Assembly: GCA_012934845.2 (NCBI GenBank)
Contig: WNNJ02002318.1
Span: forward strand, 1-64,000
From: Pomphorhynchus laevis
Taxonomy: Eukaryota; Acanthocephala; Palaeacanthocephala; Echinorhynchida; Pomphorhynchidae
Length of the DNA: 64,000 nucleotides
Direction: 5' to 3'
This document shows, in pieces, positions 27,501 to 39,383 of this stretch. The translations under genes were made by a program, and so were the position numbers. The stretch's first letter is position 1, and every line of letters starts with the position of its first letter. The notes beneath the pieces were generated by a model. It saw only the letters and a list, made by a program, of their open reading frames with translations. It was not told the DNA's origin and made no database searches.

Positions 27501-30500
27501 AAAAATATACGAATTTGCAAAATCGTATCAAATGTTAGCAATTGGTAAAATTTGTTTTTTTTAGAAAATCAAATGTTTTTCCTTGAAATCCTAAGGTGCC
27601 GTTTTGATATTTATTTTGGAACTAACCCAATAATGTTTTACGTTAAAAAGTTATTAACAAAGACAATAAATAATTTATAACATTAACAATTTATATTAAT
27701 TAACTTTATAGTTATAAAACGCATAATATTTATTATTTTATTATATTTCAAGTTATTTTAGCCTCGAAAGCTCTCTGTCACAAATCAACAATACCGTCGC
27801 TTACAAATGGTGTTATGATATCTGAGGATTTACTTGTTCTCGGTGAAATTTATGATTACTATAAAGAAGGATCGTCCATCAAATATAAATGCGAAGAAAA
27901 TTTCGTTGCTGCTAATGGAAATCCATATATTCTGGTAGAATGCATATCTAATAGAACATGGTTTAATCATTCATATTGTAGGAGTAAGTTCCATGCTTTA
28001 GCTTGCAATAACAAGCTTTTTTACAAAAAAATTCCGTAAATTTATATTTTACTGAAAGCAATATTTGGAATACTTTATTTTGTAGTGATCTAAAATGAAA
28101 CAACTTATATAGATGGTAACAATCAACTAGTTGTTCTAATCCACATAAAACATGTCAACAATAAATTGAGATTATAATAAAATTAATCTTGAATTTTGTT
28201 CGAATAAAAATATTAAACAATTGACATATTTTGATGATAAACTCAGTAGTTTTCCCGTTAGTTTACTATATGTGTTTCTTTTAATTGCTAAATCTAATGC
28301 TTTAACGAGTCTACAAAAGAATGCTGAGCACAATTTATATTGTGTGGTAAATTCGACTACGAAAGAATGCTAAGCAAAATTTACATTGGGTAATAATTAG
28401 ACTACAAAAGAATGTTAGCCAAAGTTTAAATTGTGTAGCAACTAGTCTACGAAAAAATGTTAAGCAAATTTTTATCATTTACAACATTCGAATTAGCTAA
28501 AATTAAAATATGCAAGTAGGTAACCACCCATATTTTGATACTAAACTTCTTTATATCAAAACTCGATACTATTAAGAATAAATTCATAAAAACAAACGTT
28601 TACTTGAAACATTTAGTGTCTCAATCTCATCCTGCATTGAAGAGATGCAAATTGCAACCGCCTGTTCCCAGTTTAACTGCAAAAATGATTGAAAACAACT
28701 TGCTAAAGTATGATGATGGCACTTTTGATGGTTTCTACAGATTTCAATGTATCGATGAAGTTGAATACGAGCCACTGTTATCTGAAAAAGAATCGAATTA
28801 TGTACGGTGTATTGATTCAATTTGGACAGGACAACCGATATGCAAACGTGAGTATTTTAAATAAAACGTATATTACATTGATTTCAATTGTACACTAACT
28901 GTTTAACTAAATATTTATAAAAAAATTTTAAGCATTCAATTGCGTGAACTATCATTCAATTAATAAACTGTCATTGCAAGGTTAATATAGTGTAATTTAA
29001 CTTATAAAAATTCTGGCTTATGAGCAGCATGTCAGTCATGTAAACAGATATACTTACGTTATTTATACTTGAATTAAATACGAAAATACCGTAAATATAT
29101 ATAAGCAATTATTACTTCTGTTAAGATTATACTTATTTTATTAGATATTTTTAAATATACATTTTTATTTGTCTAAATACTTTCAGACAATAATATTTTC
29201 AAAAATATCATTAAATTAAATAATTTCAGACAAATAACTTTTAACAATTTTGATTAATTTCCGTTTTCAGAATGCATAAACATGTGCTTTTTGGATCAAA
29301 TTATTTGCTTACCGTATTTGACTCTTTTTCGATAATCCTACGGGTTGGACATATTTAGTAAGTAGAACAGCACACAGTGGCTGAACAGCACACAGGACCA
29401 AGATACAGATATTCTGTAAATACCTCAAGGACAAAGTTACTATTCAACTCCAGGCATGATAATGTACTTCCTATGTATCATCATATTCACATTGTCTCAG
29501 ATGGCTTGCAAATTTTAATAAACCAATCGGTAATAAAGAGTATGCGGAGTTGATAACGTCTGATAAAGTGAATAAATGTGTAATGTTAATTGATAGACTG
29601 ACCGATGTAGCCAACATATATCCACAGGTTGCATTATGTTGCCTGACGAAGTCTACACAGTGGGAATGGTCTCATTTTTCGCGGACAACACCTTGGCACA
29701 GCTCATTATTAGAACCATTATGTTAAGCAATTGGTGATCGATTTGTTCTAACTATGCTACAAAGGGATGTCCCCTCTTGTATGTTTGACTTACTCTCTTC
29801 GCCTATCAGATATGGTGGATTCGAAATCGAACGTCCCGATCATACCGATCATCAGCTCGATTAGTCTAAAATATTATGTGAGTCTTATCATACATATGCA
29901 ACTGGAGATACTCTGTTCACATCACAATGAAATTTTGAGAACTAGTCGAATTAATAGAGATCACCTTTATACCGAGCGGATAGAATGTACCTTAAAAAAT
30001 ATTCCTGGTTGTACTGCAAACGCAATTAAATTCGCATTCATCCGCCTAAACAAATCTTCTCAATCTAATCTTTCTCAGCCCCCTCTCCTGAAAATTGTTT
30101 TCAAGCAATACTCTCACGCGTTCTCTGTCCTATCCCAACGATTTAGACACCTCTTCAAACACTCGCATTTTACTTAATCTCACCCCTTTCCGAAATCGCT
30201 CAACTCTCTTCTGACCACATCGAAAAACGCCGTAGCGAGGAAAACGGTGAAACATCCCTTTCCATCCGAAACAAAAACGGAAATTTTCAAGTTGTCCATA
30301 CTCACCCGAAAATTCGATGGCGCTCCATCTCCCCCATGTGTCTTCTCCATTAGCCCCTATCACCACCTCACACGGTTTCCGCCTTGGTCTCCTCTACAGT
30401 TGATCTATTCTCAATAAATCCGATCTTATCCTCAACATATTCATCAAGCAATCTATCGATATCTTCTGCCTCACCGAATCCTGGCAATCAGATACTGACA

Positions 30501-33500
30501 ACCTCTCCATTCGCCGTCTGCTCTCTGCCGGTTGCTCACTAGTCGAATCAGCCCGCCCCCTCAGCTCATCCTCGTCTAAATTCACTAATCATGGCGGCAT
30601 TGTCGCAATCGACCGTCATCACGCGTCTCTTCATAAAATCACTCCCTCTTTCAGTCCTTGCTCTTTTGAATTGCTCACTTGTGGTTCTTCAGGCCCGATC
30701 ACTCTGGATCTTGCCATTGCATACCGTCCTGGTTCATCAGCTCCTACCTCCTTATTTTTTAGCGAACTCGCTGACCTCATTTCTCATTGTTCTTTGTCCT
30801 CCATCTATTCAATCGTTCTAGGCGAATTCAACATCCGCCTTGACCGCCATCCTTCCATCGATTCTATCCGGTTTATCAACATTCTATCCAACCACAATTA
30901 CAAACTCATCTCCTTTCCCCCCGCACATATCCTTGGCGGGGCACTCGACATCATCGCTGTCTCCGATCGTTTTGCTGCCTACACATACCTGTACATCTAT
31001 GATCGTGGTCTATCCGATATTTTTCTCGTCACCCTTGATCTCACTTCCAACCACTCCCCGCTTCACACACCTAACATCCTTCGTTGCCCCTGGAGAAAAC
31101 TAGACCTCCACCTTCTCCGCTCTATCTTGCTTAAATTGTCTCTATCTTCTCGCACAATAACATCATCCTTTCATCACGATCTTGCCTTTCTTTTCGACTC
31201 TGAACTCACATCCACTCTCGATCTACTTTTGCCATTCAAGCCTCACCCTCACCGTCGCTTGCACCGTGCCCCATGGTTTGACATCAAATGCTTACTCTCA
31301 AAGCGTCGACTCCGTTATGCTTTTAGAATTATTCGTCAATTTCCAGACCAAAGTATCCACGTTGCTCTCTCACAACCCCGCCTCCATTCCATCTCACCGT
31401 TACTCGCCTCGCCTCATGTTTCCAGAACTCTTTCATCTTTTCCCTGTTTCACCTACCGAAGTCTCGTCTTTCCTCTTGTCATTACCCAACAAATCTTGAC
31501 CTGTCGATCCCCTGCATATCCCCGTACATAAATACATATGCTCATCGATATCCCCTTTCCTCACAACCTTGTTTAACTCGTCCATCGACCTACTCATTTC
31601 TCGTGACAAGGCTATATATAGTGCTCTCATCTCTCTCAACCTCTCCTTCGCATTCGATATCGTCGTTCTTTCCATCCATATTTCTTGCCTTCATTATGAT
31701 TACGGCTTTTCTTCCATCATCGTAGCATGGTTTGCCTCATATTTATCCGACCGTGCTTTTCGAGTATGTTTAAATTCATCATCCTCTCCTCCCATTTCTA
31801 TTTTCTGCGGTGTCCTACATGGTTCAGTCATAGAACCTATGCTTATCTCTCTTCTTCTTAGCGATCTCTCTCCGTTTCTCAAACCTTACTCCTTTAACGT
31901 CATTCAATACGCTGATGACATCCTCATATATGCTCATGCACCCACTCAACGCATACACGATATCGCAATTTCTGCCTCCAACTGTCTTTCTTCCATCCAC
32001 AAACGTATCTCCCATCTTCGTCTCGTTCTAAACCCAGACAAGTATAAAATAATGTGGATCATCCCCGTCAACCTAACATATCCATTCACCCTGTATCTTT
32101 TGGATCATCAATCATCCGCGTAGTTCACAATCTCACTTTCTTAGTATTCCTTTTCGATGATCACCTTTTCCTTAAACCCTTCGTCCGCGACAAGGTCCGT
32201 TATCGACTTCCGTTCCTGTATGTCTCTTCTTTCATCGCTTTTTTTCCTAAAATCGATTACTGCTTCAGCCTTTTCGCGTATTCTCCAAAATCCATCATCT
32301 TACCCCTACACCGCATCATCAACTTCGCCGCTTGAGTGCCCCTACGTCTCCGTCGCTTTGACCACACATCCACATATCTTGCTCAACTCTCCTGGCCCAC
32401 CATTTAAATACGCATACAACTCCGCCTTCTTATCGTAACTTTTCGTCTCATCGCTGCCGGCTCTCCATCCTTCATCAACCTCTCTTTCTTAGACGACACT
32501 TGTTCCACCTTTCTATCACTGCGTTCCCGTAATTCCCTCTTACTCTACATTCCCAATTACTCTAACAACTACGGTCTCCGATCCTTTCTCGTTGCCATTC
32601 ACTTGCGTGGAATCAGCTCCCACTCGATGTCCGCCGCGCTCTCTCCTTTATTACATTCAAATGCCGCATCCGTACCCACCTCCTCGACACATGATTTAGA
32701 TTTTTGTTATTGTAGTTATGTCAGCGTGCGCCAGCACGCATTTGCAACTTAAAAATAAATCTTTTTTATTATTAATGATAAAGAAGGTATATATCTAGAC
32801 ATAAACATTGAATTAACATAAATTAAAAGCACTTTTAATTTTTATCGTAAAGATAATATATTTAAACTTACAAGACATATTTTTGCATGATCATTCATGC
32901 ATACCATACAAAATAAAATATAATATATTAAATAGTGAAATTTTAAGAATTGCAACAATGTGTAATGATATTGGCTTTCTTCAAAATCATTTAAATAGTT
33001 TTATTGATACATATTTTAAACTAGTTACTATAAAAATATCATTAGACAGAAAATAGTAAAATATATAAAACACCACAATAATATTAAAAATAAATTTTAA
33101 ATCATTACCGGAAAATATTTATGGATGGATAATAAATAATATGCTTTGTATTAGAATATGATACTTGATAATCAAATTTTATCAGAGAATATACGCCATT
33201 AGCATGTATTTGGATCATCTGCTATGTTGGGTCGAGCAATTGGGGGCCGAAATCAGATATCATTGCAGTTTCTCCTGATGACCTTTAATCCTTATTTTGA
33301 TCATTGTCTGTTATTTATTAGTAAATTTATAAAAATTGACAGTTATTTTAAATTAAAATTTTAAACTTTAACTCTATATAAGTTATTTGAAATTCTATAT
33401 AAAGTTATTAAATCATTTATTAATGAAGGTGTATATCTAGATATGAACATTAAATTAACATTAACTAAAACTACTATTAATTTATATCGTAAAGATGACG

Positions 33501-36500
33501 TATTTAAATTTACAAGAAACATATTTTTGCATGGGCATTCATGCATACCATATAATATAAAATATAATACATTAAATAATGAAATTTTAAGAATTGCAAC
33601 AATATGTAATGATATTGGCTTTCTTCAAAATCATTAAAATAATTTAATATATACATATTTTAAATTAGGTTACTATAAAAATAACATCAAACAGGAAATA
33701 GTAAAATATATAAATCAACACAGTAATATTAAAAATAAATTTAAACTCTTGAGTGGCAAATTTTTAAAGATGACATATTTAAATTTACAAGAAACATATT
33801 TTTTCATGATCATTCATGCATACCATATAATATAAAATATAATACATTAAATAATGAAATTTTAAGAATTGCAGCAATATGTAATGATATTGGCTTACTT
33901 CAAAATCATTTAAATAATTTAGTAGATGCATATTTTAAACTAGGTTACTATAAAAATAAAATTAAACTAAAAATAGTAGTATATACACAAGATAAAAATA
34001 TATTTAAACCCTCAAGTCGCAAATTTAATGTATGGATAATAAATAATATACTTTGTATTAGAATAAGATAATTGATCATCAAATTTCATCAGATAAAATA
34101 CGTCATTAGCATGTGTTTGGCTCCTCTGTCGTGTTGGTCAATGAATAGTGATCGACACCTGATTACATGGCAGTTTCTCCTGATGACCTCTAATTAATTA
34201 GTCTATTTTCTAGTCAATTCATAAAAATTGACTTTATTTTAAATTTCAATTTTTAATCTTATCTTGATATAAGTTATTTTTAATCTTATATAAATTTATT
34301 AAATTATTTATAATTATTTAAAAATTTATTATTTTATTATATTATTATTTTCATTATGTTTAATTAATAAATAATTTAAAATACGTAGACTCATTTACCT
34401 GCTCTGAATTGTCGAATAGATCTTTATTAATATAATATAATCTGTATTTTATTTCAATATTAATAGAATAATAATATATATTTGTTATGCTCTAAGCTTA
34501 AGATATTTTAGCTGATTATCAGAATAAATCTTATATTCGATTTTCATAATGAAAAACAAATATTAATTATTGGAAGCAAATATTTCATAATTGTAATTTA
34601 ATATTTATTTTATTTATACATACAAATATGATCTATATTGAATGAGTTAGCACAAACTTACTAAGCGCGAAGCGACTAGCAGGTCTTGAAATGTTTAAAA
34701 TTGTATCACTTCGATTTTTAATTGTACATATTGATTTTTAAATTTATAATAAAGTTATCATTTAAACAGTTTTCTATTTCTGTAAAATATCTACACTAAT
34801 AATTTCGCCTTTTAAATCGTTGGGTTTCCATTTCTTCAAGCAATACAAAGATTCTCTTATGTTTACCGTTTGCTTTACCTTAAGTTTTCAAGTAATCAAA
34901 GATTATTAAATTTTATAATTTCAATTAATCATTTTATATTATTTTCGTTTTTTATTTTTATAATTAAAGTATTCATTTATAATTTGTGTGAGAATTAATT
35001 CATGTGAATTAATGTCACTATCACTTTTGATAGCTACACTTTGAGTTTTTTCTAAACATCTAGCATTATAATTTTAAATAATTTACTTTTATTTTTATAT
35101 TTGATTTAATTGTTGTATGTTACTTAAATGAGTCATTTTAGCTTGTTATAAAATGTGTACAACTTCTTTCATTTTAATAGACATTGTACGAACGCTGTTT
35201 ATGGAATATGACATAACATTATTTATTTTTATAGCCAAGCCAGTATGCGATCTCGGAGAATTGTTCTCTATGCTTCCTGGACGGCACACATTCTACCTAA
35301 CTGAAAACAAATTAGCTTATAGTAAATATAAATCGTCTTCAGTTCTGACCGGATCTACAATTAAGATTCAATGTATGTCTGGATTTATGCACTCCCCTGA
35401 CAGTGGTTCAATAGTAATAACTTGTCTAAGATCAGGTAATTGGTCAAGGACGCCTGTTTGTTTGCAAGAGCATCTTGTTACTACGGAATATTTTCCTAAT
35501 TATCAAAGTACCGATTATGGCATTTTATCCGGCGACGATTTATCCAAATTTCTTCATACATCAACAGCTGTTAATGAAATCCGATCTAATAATCGATATA
35601 AAGTTATCAATCAAAAAGTATCAAATATATTAAGCGATGAGTACAATCAAACAATAGAAGCAAATCATCAAAAACGACAGCTACAGAATCAATATCATTC
35701 ATTGTCAGTCCTCAATCCATACATTTATACTACGAAGCAGAAAAATAAAAGCTTAAGCCACGAAGAAAACGACGGAATTTTAGAACAAATAAAAAATATT
35801 TCTACTGTTTCCGAAAAGGAGGACATCCAGTCTTTCTCTCCGAGGATAGAACTAGATAAGAACATATCAGATTCCAACTATGAAAACTCAATTAATCCAC
35901 TGTATTTATTATCATCATCAGAGGAGCAGTTTTCGCAGAATGATCTCAAATATGGCCTATCCACTGCTGATCAGAGAAATTCAAATAGGGAGAAATACAA
36001 ATCAATAAATTTGTCATTTCCTTCAAATCTACCGTCAAATGTAACTGAAAAAACATATACTCAAAAAATAACCGAAATCAGCAATGATACTTTCAATCTG
36101 TCTGATCAAAATGCTGATGTTGGTTTTGATGAAATTGATTTTATCAAAATGCAAAAGAATACTGATAAAGCGCATCATATTTTTTCTCATAATTTAGTTC
36201 CGGTAATGCTTACAACCAAAATAGCTTTAAAACCAGAAGTGTTTACAGACGAAATGGACGTAGTATCGGAAACAACGACAGTAGCTACTTTTGAAACAGA
36301 ATTCTTCCCTTTAAGCGAAGTAGAATATTTAAGTAATGATCATATTTCTAATTTGAGTAAACTGAACATCGTTAAAGGAATTGGTGTGAAAAAGGGTTTA
36401 AACACTTCACAATACTTCTATGCAGATATTTCAACCAACAAAATTCAAACAGAAAGAGACATTGTGACTTTGGCAAACAAACCGCTGGACTCGATAAATT

Positions 36501-37513
36501 TCACTGAGGACTACGACGTACAAATTCTTGCAAATACTCATATTCCTAAATCAAACAACATCACGCATTACTACTACAGAAGCGAACTGAAGGAAAGCAT
36601 AGTTGAAAAAAATGTAGAGAACATTTCTGAAGACCTGACCGCAGAAGTTACTAAAAATCAATTGATGAATATTATAGGTAACATTACTGAAAATAGTGAA
36701 AATGTACATCAAAAACAATTGAGCTTCAAATTAGACAAGTCTACAAATTATTCAACAAATTTATCAGACAATAGCATTATTGAAGACGCGAAGATCGTTC
36801 AAAATACCACAAAGGTTACAATGCGCCAGGTTGCAGCACACTTTACTGATGAATATAGTGCTCAGTTAAAGAATTTAAACGATTCCTCGGACAATATCTT
36901 TGATTATCTCACGGGCAACTTATCGTCGGTTAAAGGCACTACTCAAAGAGTTGATACATACTATAAAGGATTGAAGAGTTATGTTTTCAGTAGTAGCACG
37001 CCTTCGACTGAATATTATAATGGTGATTGTAATAAAGACTCTAAATGCATCCGCAATTCTTCCAACGATTTCATTATTAAAGACACGTTAATAAATCAAA
37101 TTAGTTCATTAGATGATAAAAATCATTTTATAACTCAAATGTATACAGATAATAGTAGGTATAAAGAAGACGATAAAATGTTAAATTTATCCAGTGATCA
37201 CAACGAGACAAATGCTTCAACAGATGATGTGGATAATCGAAATGCTGGTAGCGCTACTGTTAATTTAATTATTGATGACAACCTAATTAGGCAAACATTA
37301 ATTAACATAATCAATTTGAAAGGAATATTAAATGTTGCAAGAAATTTAAGCGAATTCATTCAGGAAAATAAAGATGATTTCGACAAACCAGAAGACAGTC
37401 AAATAAATGATATTTTAATAACAACAGATAATCAACCATTCGAACTCTATGCTATTCAAAAACCTGGAAACTTATTGTACGTTCCGTTGAATGAAACCGA
37501 GATCATTGTGTGA
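21417..37513 (+). CDS. Secreted sushi (CCP) domain protein with long glycosylated tail, six exons
   Basis: Exons: 21417-21534, 25706-25918, 25970-26191, 27762-27983, 28617-28847 and 35235-37513. All introns are GT..AG and all five junctions are phase 1, the standard phase for sushi modules. The joined CDS is 3285 bases, giving 1094 residues plus stop. Residues 1-39 carry a hydrophobic run (SLLILYIVFFELIG) expected to be a signal peptide. Five CCP modules follow, at roughly residues 48-110, 114-184, 188-258, 263-335 and 337-415, each with four spaced cysteines and the W before the last one. The tail (about 415-1094) is Ser/Thr/Asn/Asp-rich with more than twenty N-x-S/T sequons, a KR site and no membrane segment. 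It is probably extracellular, in adhesion or synaptic or immune scaffolding like other CCP proteins, but I do not recognise a named orthologue. Introns are stuffed with repeats. The first exon is the least certain part. Confidence 0.85.
21759..21985. repeat. Dispersed ~200-base repeat, copy 1 (sushi intron 1)
   Basis: Shares long blocks with 22793-22993, including CTTGATAACTTGGGCGGTAG and the following ATAATTTAAAGTAAATTGT. Both copies end in a small palindromic part around AACTTTACTTT and AAAGTAAACTCTT. No coding content; probably a short non-autonomous element. Confidence 0.75.
22793..22993. repeat. Dispersed ~200-base repeat, copy 2 (sushi intron 1)
   Basis: Direct repeat of 21759-21985, about 1.03 kb further on. 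The DNA between them is AT-rich with many AT palindromes (notably 22600-22740) and no recognisable protein. Confidence 0.75.
23070..24060 (-). mobile_element. Cluster of Penelope-like RT tail fragments (sushi intron 1)
   Basis: On the - strand, pieces read CIPYNIKYNTLNNEILRIA, then TICNDIGFLQNHLNN and YFKLGYYKNNIKQKIVKYIN; the clearest is 23329-23586. A partial copy lies at 23070-23165 and another (upstream part NLYRKDDIF) at 23640-24060. The order YRK-D, a small IPY motif, NEILRI and a GYY motif fits the thumb region of Penelope-like reverse transcriptases. The same fragment recurs at 32773-34070 and 63165-63990. All are partial. Confidence 0.6.
24170..24360 (+). other. GC-rich island with short ORF, unrecognised
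   Basis: A sharp GC-rich block in AT-rich intron DNA. One frame from about 24172 to 24300 reads EPRARAFLFQRISVAVQRGN, then AACIMESMSEGE, before a stop. It looks like a fragment of a mobile-element protein or a captured gene piece. I cannot name the family. Confidence 0.35.
24361..25705. other. Rest of sushi intron 1
   Basis: AT-rich intron sequence with nothing recognised. It ends at the acceptor of exon 2. Confidence 0.45.
25706..25918 (+). CDS. Sushi gene exon 2: CCP module 1
   Basis: Acceptor TTCTAG|GA and donor ATAA|GTATTT. It encodes 71 codons with C-x-DPP...PNG, YACKNGYEL, VKC and W-SELPRC, a textbook CCP. It carries an extra CC pair between the first and second canonical cysteines. 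An intron of only 51 bases follows. Confidence 0.9.
25970..26191 (+). CDS. Sushi gene exon 3: CCP module 2
   Basis: Acceptor GATTTAG|AA and donor AAAC|GTTAGT give 74 codons in phase 1. Cysteines sit in KRC, MKC, FTC and PICK, with W in GNWTEPP. The spacing between the first two cysteines is longer than usual. Confidence 0.88.
26192..27761. other. Sushi intron 3
   Basis: AT-rich intron between CCP2 and CCP3 exons, from GTTAGT to TTTTAG. I see no element or gene in it. Confidence 0.6.
27762..27983 (+). CDS. Sushi gene exon 4: CCP module 3
   Basis: Acceptor TTTTAG|CC and a near-perfect donor GGA|GTAAGTT give 74 codons in phase 1. Cysteines sit in ALCHKS, YKCEEN, VECISN and SYCR, with the motif SLTNG and a W before the last cysteine. 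Confidence 0.9.
28308..28490. repeat. 45-base minisatellite in a sushi intron
   Basis: About 3.7 imperfect units of 45-46 bases, each starting near GTCTAC or GACTAC followed by (A/G)AAAGAATG and a CAAAATTTA-like run. It lies between the CCP3 and CCP4 exons. Confidence 0.75.
28617..28847 (+). CDS. Sushi gene exon 5: CCP module 4
   Basis: Acceptor ATTTAG|TG and donor AAAC|GTGAGT give 77 codons in phase 1. Cysteines sit in KRCKLQPP, FQCIDE, VRCIDS and PICKR, with W in SIWTGQP. The next intron is about 6.4 kb and filled with LINE and Penelope-like remains. Confidence 0.9.
29280..29940. other. GC-richer intron segment, origin unclear
   Basis: This stretch before the LINE is less AT-rich than its neighbours and has no long frame. 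It may be decayed mobile-element sequence. I could not assign it. Confidence 0.3.
29940..32770 (+). mobile_element. Decayed CR1/L2-like LINE
   Basis: Much GC-richer than its surroundings. On the + strand an ORF1-like tail (near 30050-30300) precedes an endonuclease domain with FCLTESW, AYRPGSSAP, LGEFNIRLD and GGALDII, then a linker. The reverse transcriptase has LHGSVIEP (motif B) and QYADDILIY (catalytic YADD, near 31905), and the usual tail follows to about 32690. The 3' end has a GCGTGC/GCACGC hairpin (32724-32739) before an A-rich end. Reading frames are interrupted several times and the 5' end is missing, so it is a dead, 5'-truncated copy. Related tails occur at 50475 (+) and 56570 (-). 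Confidence 0.88.
32773..34070 (+). mobile_element. Three tandem Penelope-like RT tail fragments
   Basis: Three partial copies lie in a row, at about 32773-33150, 33420-33760 and 33765-34070. Each encodes pieces of a C-terminal RT thumb (GVYLDMNIKL, NLYRKDDVFKF, HSCIPYNIKYN, NEILRIATICND). Two are followed by a shared non-coding tail containing TTTCTCCTGATGACC (near 33275 and 34170). They sit in the last intron of the sushi gene. None covers a whole element. Confidence 0.65.
34071..35234. other. Rest of the last sushi intron
   Basis: The first part (to about 34320) is Penelope-like tail sequence. The remainder is AT-rich with nothing recognised, up to the acceptor at 35233-35234. Confidence 0.45.
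35235..37513 (+). CDS. Sushi gene exon 6: CCP module 5 and long tail
   Basis: Acceptor TTTATAG|CC opens the exon in phase 1. CCP5 (PVCDLG, IQCMSG, ITCLRS, PVCLQ, W in GNWSRTP) is followed by about 680 residues of low-cysteine, Asn/Ser/Thr-rich sequence to a TGA stop at 37511-37513. Codon use stays open over more than 2.2 kb in very AT-rich DNA, so it is clearly under coding constraint. No transmembrane or GPI signal is seen at the C-terminus. Confidence 0.92.
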
Positions 37514-37907
37514 ATAGATAAAGATTTGTTCTAATGATATGCTGATTCCTGATATAAAATAATTACAGTCAATACATTTTAACCTCAAGTCTACTTACCA
37601 TAAGGATGCTTCCTTTAAACAGAATAGGTTTTGCATAAATTTAAACGAATAAACGCCCAGTAGATCAAAGTTCCTAGATTTTTATTATCAAATTTATTTT
37701 TCACGAAAAGGGTTATAAATCTTTTTCAATACTTTTATGAATTTGTTTATTGTAACTTGAAAATTATGTATTGACATCTAAGTTTTGCGTTATTATGAAT
37801 ATTTTTCTCTCTCTTTTTGATTTATTCATGTTGTTTAAAATGTTCATGTAACTTCAAAAATGTAAGCAAATACCAGACATTGATTACATCGTTTGTAAAA
37901 TTATCAA

Positions 37908-37913
37908 AATAAA
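37908..37913 (+). terminator. Candidate polyadenylation signal of the sushi gene
   Basis: An AATAAA hexamer lies about 0.4 kb after the stop codon. AATAAA is common by chance in sequence this AT-rich. Confidence 0.35.
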
Positions 37914-38925
37914 GTAAATTAAAAACAAGTTTAAATTTGATATTAAGATTTATCAGAATTGATTTGTTTCAAAGCTAAAATACAATTTTAATCTCAAGGA
38001 GATATCGAGATCCATTAGAATTGATTTAATTTTACGCTTTTAAAGCAAGAAAACGGTTACAAAAAAAATTGTGATGAAGTAAATCAATTCTGATGGATCC
38101 CAATATCGCATAAATGAACCGGTTTCGCAAGCCAAATAAATGAATTTAGAAATTGACAAATTTCTATGTTCTAAATAACTATATTAAATGAATAAATTCT
38201 AATTATATAATTTAAATACTAATTATATCATTCTAATCCTAATGAATAAATTATAATATACTAAGTGATTTTTAAAGGAATATAGCATTACGAATAAATA
38301 AACAATTTCTACATTCAGAATGAATACAGAAAATTCTATTTTAAGGTGAGTGGTATCTTTCACAACAGCTAAACCATCTTTAGATAGCCTTTTGTATAGA
38401 GGCGCGAATTTCGCCCAGATTATCCACGTGTAATAAAATCGTTTTCCATTTTTACATCATTAATATATCTTGTATTTCGTTCATGTATATTGATAAATTG
38501 ACTGCATGTTGTTGGAAAATATACTGAATGCTTGTATATAAACGTTGATTTTTATAATTTGATTTTTAAAATACCATCACTTAAGAGAAAAGCTTTTGTT
38601 GTTAGCCTTTTTAAGGTATTTTAAAATATATCTACAATTTGAAGCTAAAACAGAGAAAATAAAATAGAGAATATTGTTTCAAATGTTGTTATATCCAACA
38701 TAACGCTACCGATAAACATGCTTCACATTCAGTGACATATATGTCATTAAATTTTCGATCCATCACATTCTCTTAACTTGCTTCTTTATTATTAGTGATA
38801 TCGTCAATTACGCTGTATCTGAACGGGTTAGATGTTACATTGTAATTTACATAACAGCGTCACTAGAATACGCTTAGCCTTAATATCGGATCTAGGCGGT
38901 ATCCAAGTACAATTGGATACCCCCT

Positions 38926-38966
38926 AACAGTTGTAAATTTTCTTCCACCAAAAATTTACAACTGTT
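38926..38966. repeat. Perfect 15-base-arm hairpin
   Basis: AACAGTTGTAAATTT (38926-38940) and its exact reverse complement (38952-38966) flank an 11-base loop. A second small inverted repeat, GGTATCCAA/TTGGATACC, lies just upstream (38898-38921). They may belong to the end of a decayed Penelope-like element. Confidence 0.6.
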
Positions 38967-39383
38967 CAAGCAAATTACAATTTATCCTGACGATGTCCAC
39001 AATTATTGGAAGAAATATTAATAATAAAATCTTAAACGTTTTCACCGTTTTTAGCTGGGTTTGACCCTAAACCCATTCACAAATATTCACTATCTGTAGA
39101 TTAAAGCATAAGTTACATCTAACGTCAGTGTGCTGAACAGATCTTATATAGCGTAAGCAGATTATGTAATTACATAAACAATTGTATTATTTGCTCTAAA
39201 ATATTCTATTGTTTTTGTTCCCTTTACATTATTAATTTCGATACTGTAATTGTAACATTCTAAGATCTATTTTTGTATATTTCTTAAGGCATAATGATAA
39301 TTTATCACAGAAATACTATCTATATTATTATGAACTTTCGACCGTGCCGTTGATTGACTGTAGGTTAATCGAGCTCTTTCGAT

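Larger units (their letters stand above)
37514..39383. other. 3' UTR and intergenic DNA
   Basis: Follows the sushi stop codon and holds the likely 3' UTR, then AT-rich intergenic sequence. Two short inverted repeats lie near 38898-38966. No gene seen. Confidence 0.5.

Noticed and set aside
29767-30177. 136-codon ORF as a host exon
   Set aside because: Its second half is the ORF1-like part of the LINE and the first half has no recognisable content or splice support.
30130-32015. Minus-strand ORFs inside the LINE
   Set aside because: They are shadows of the + strand endonuclease/RT frames of the CR1/L2-like element.
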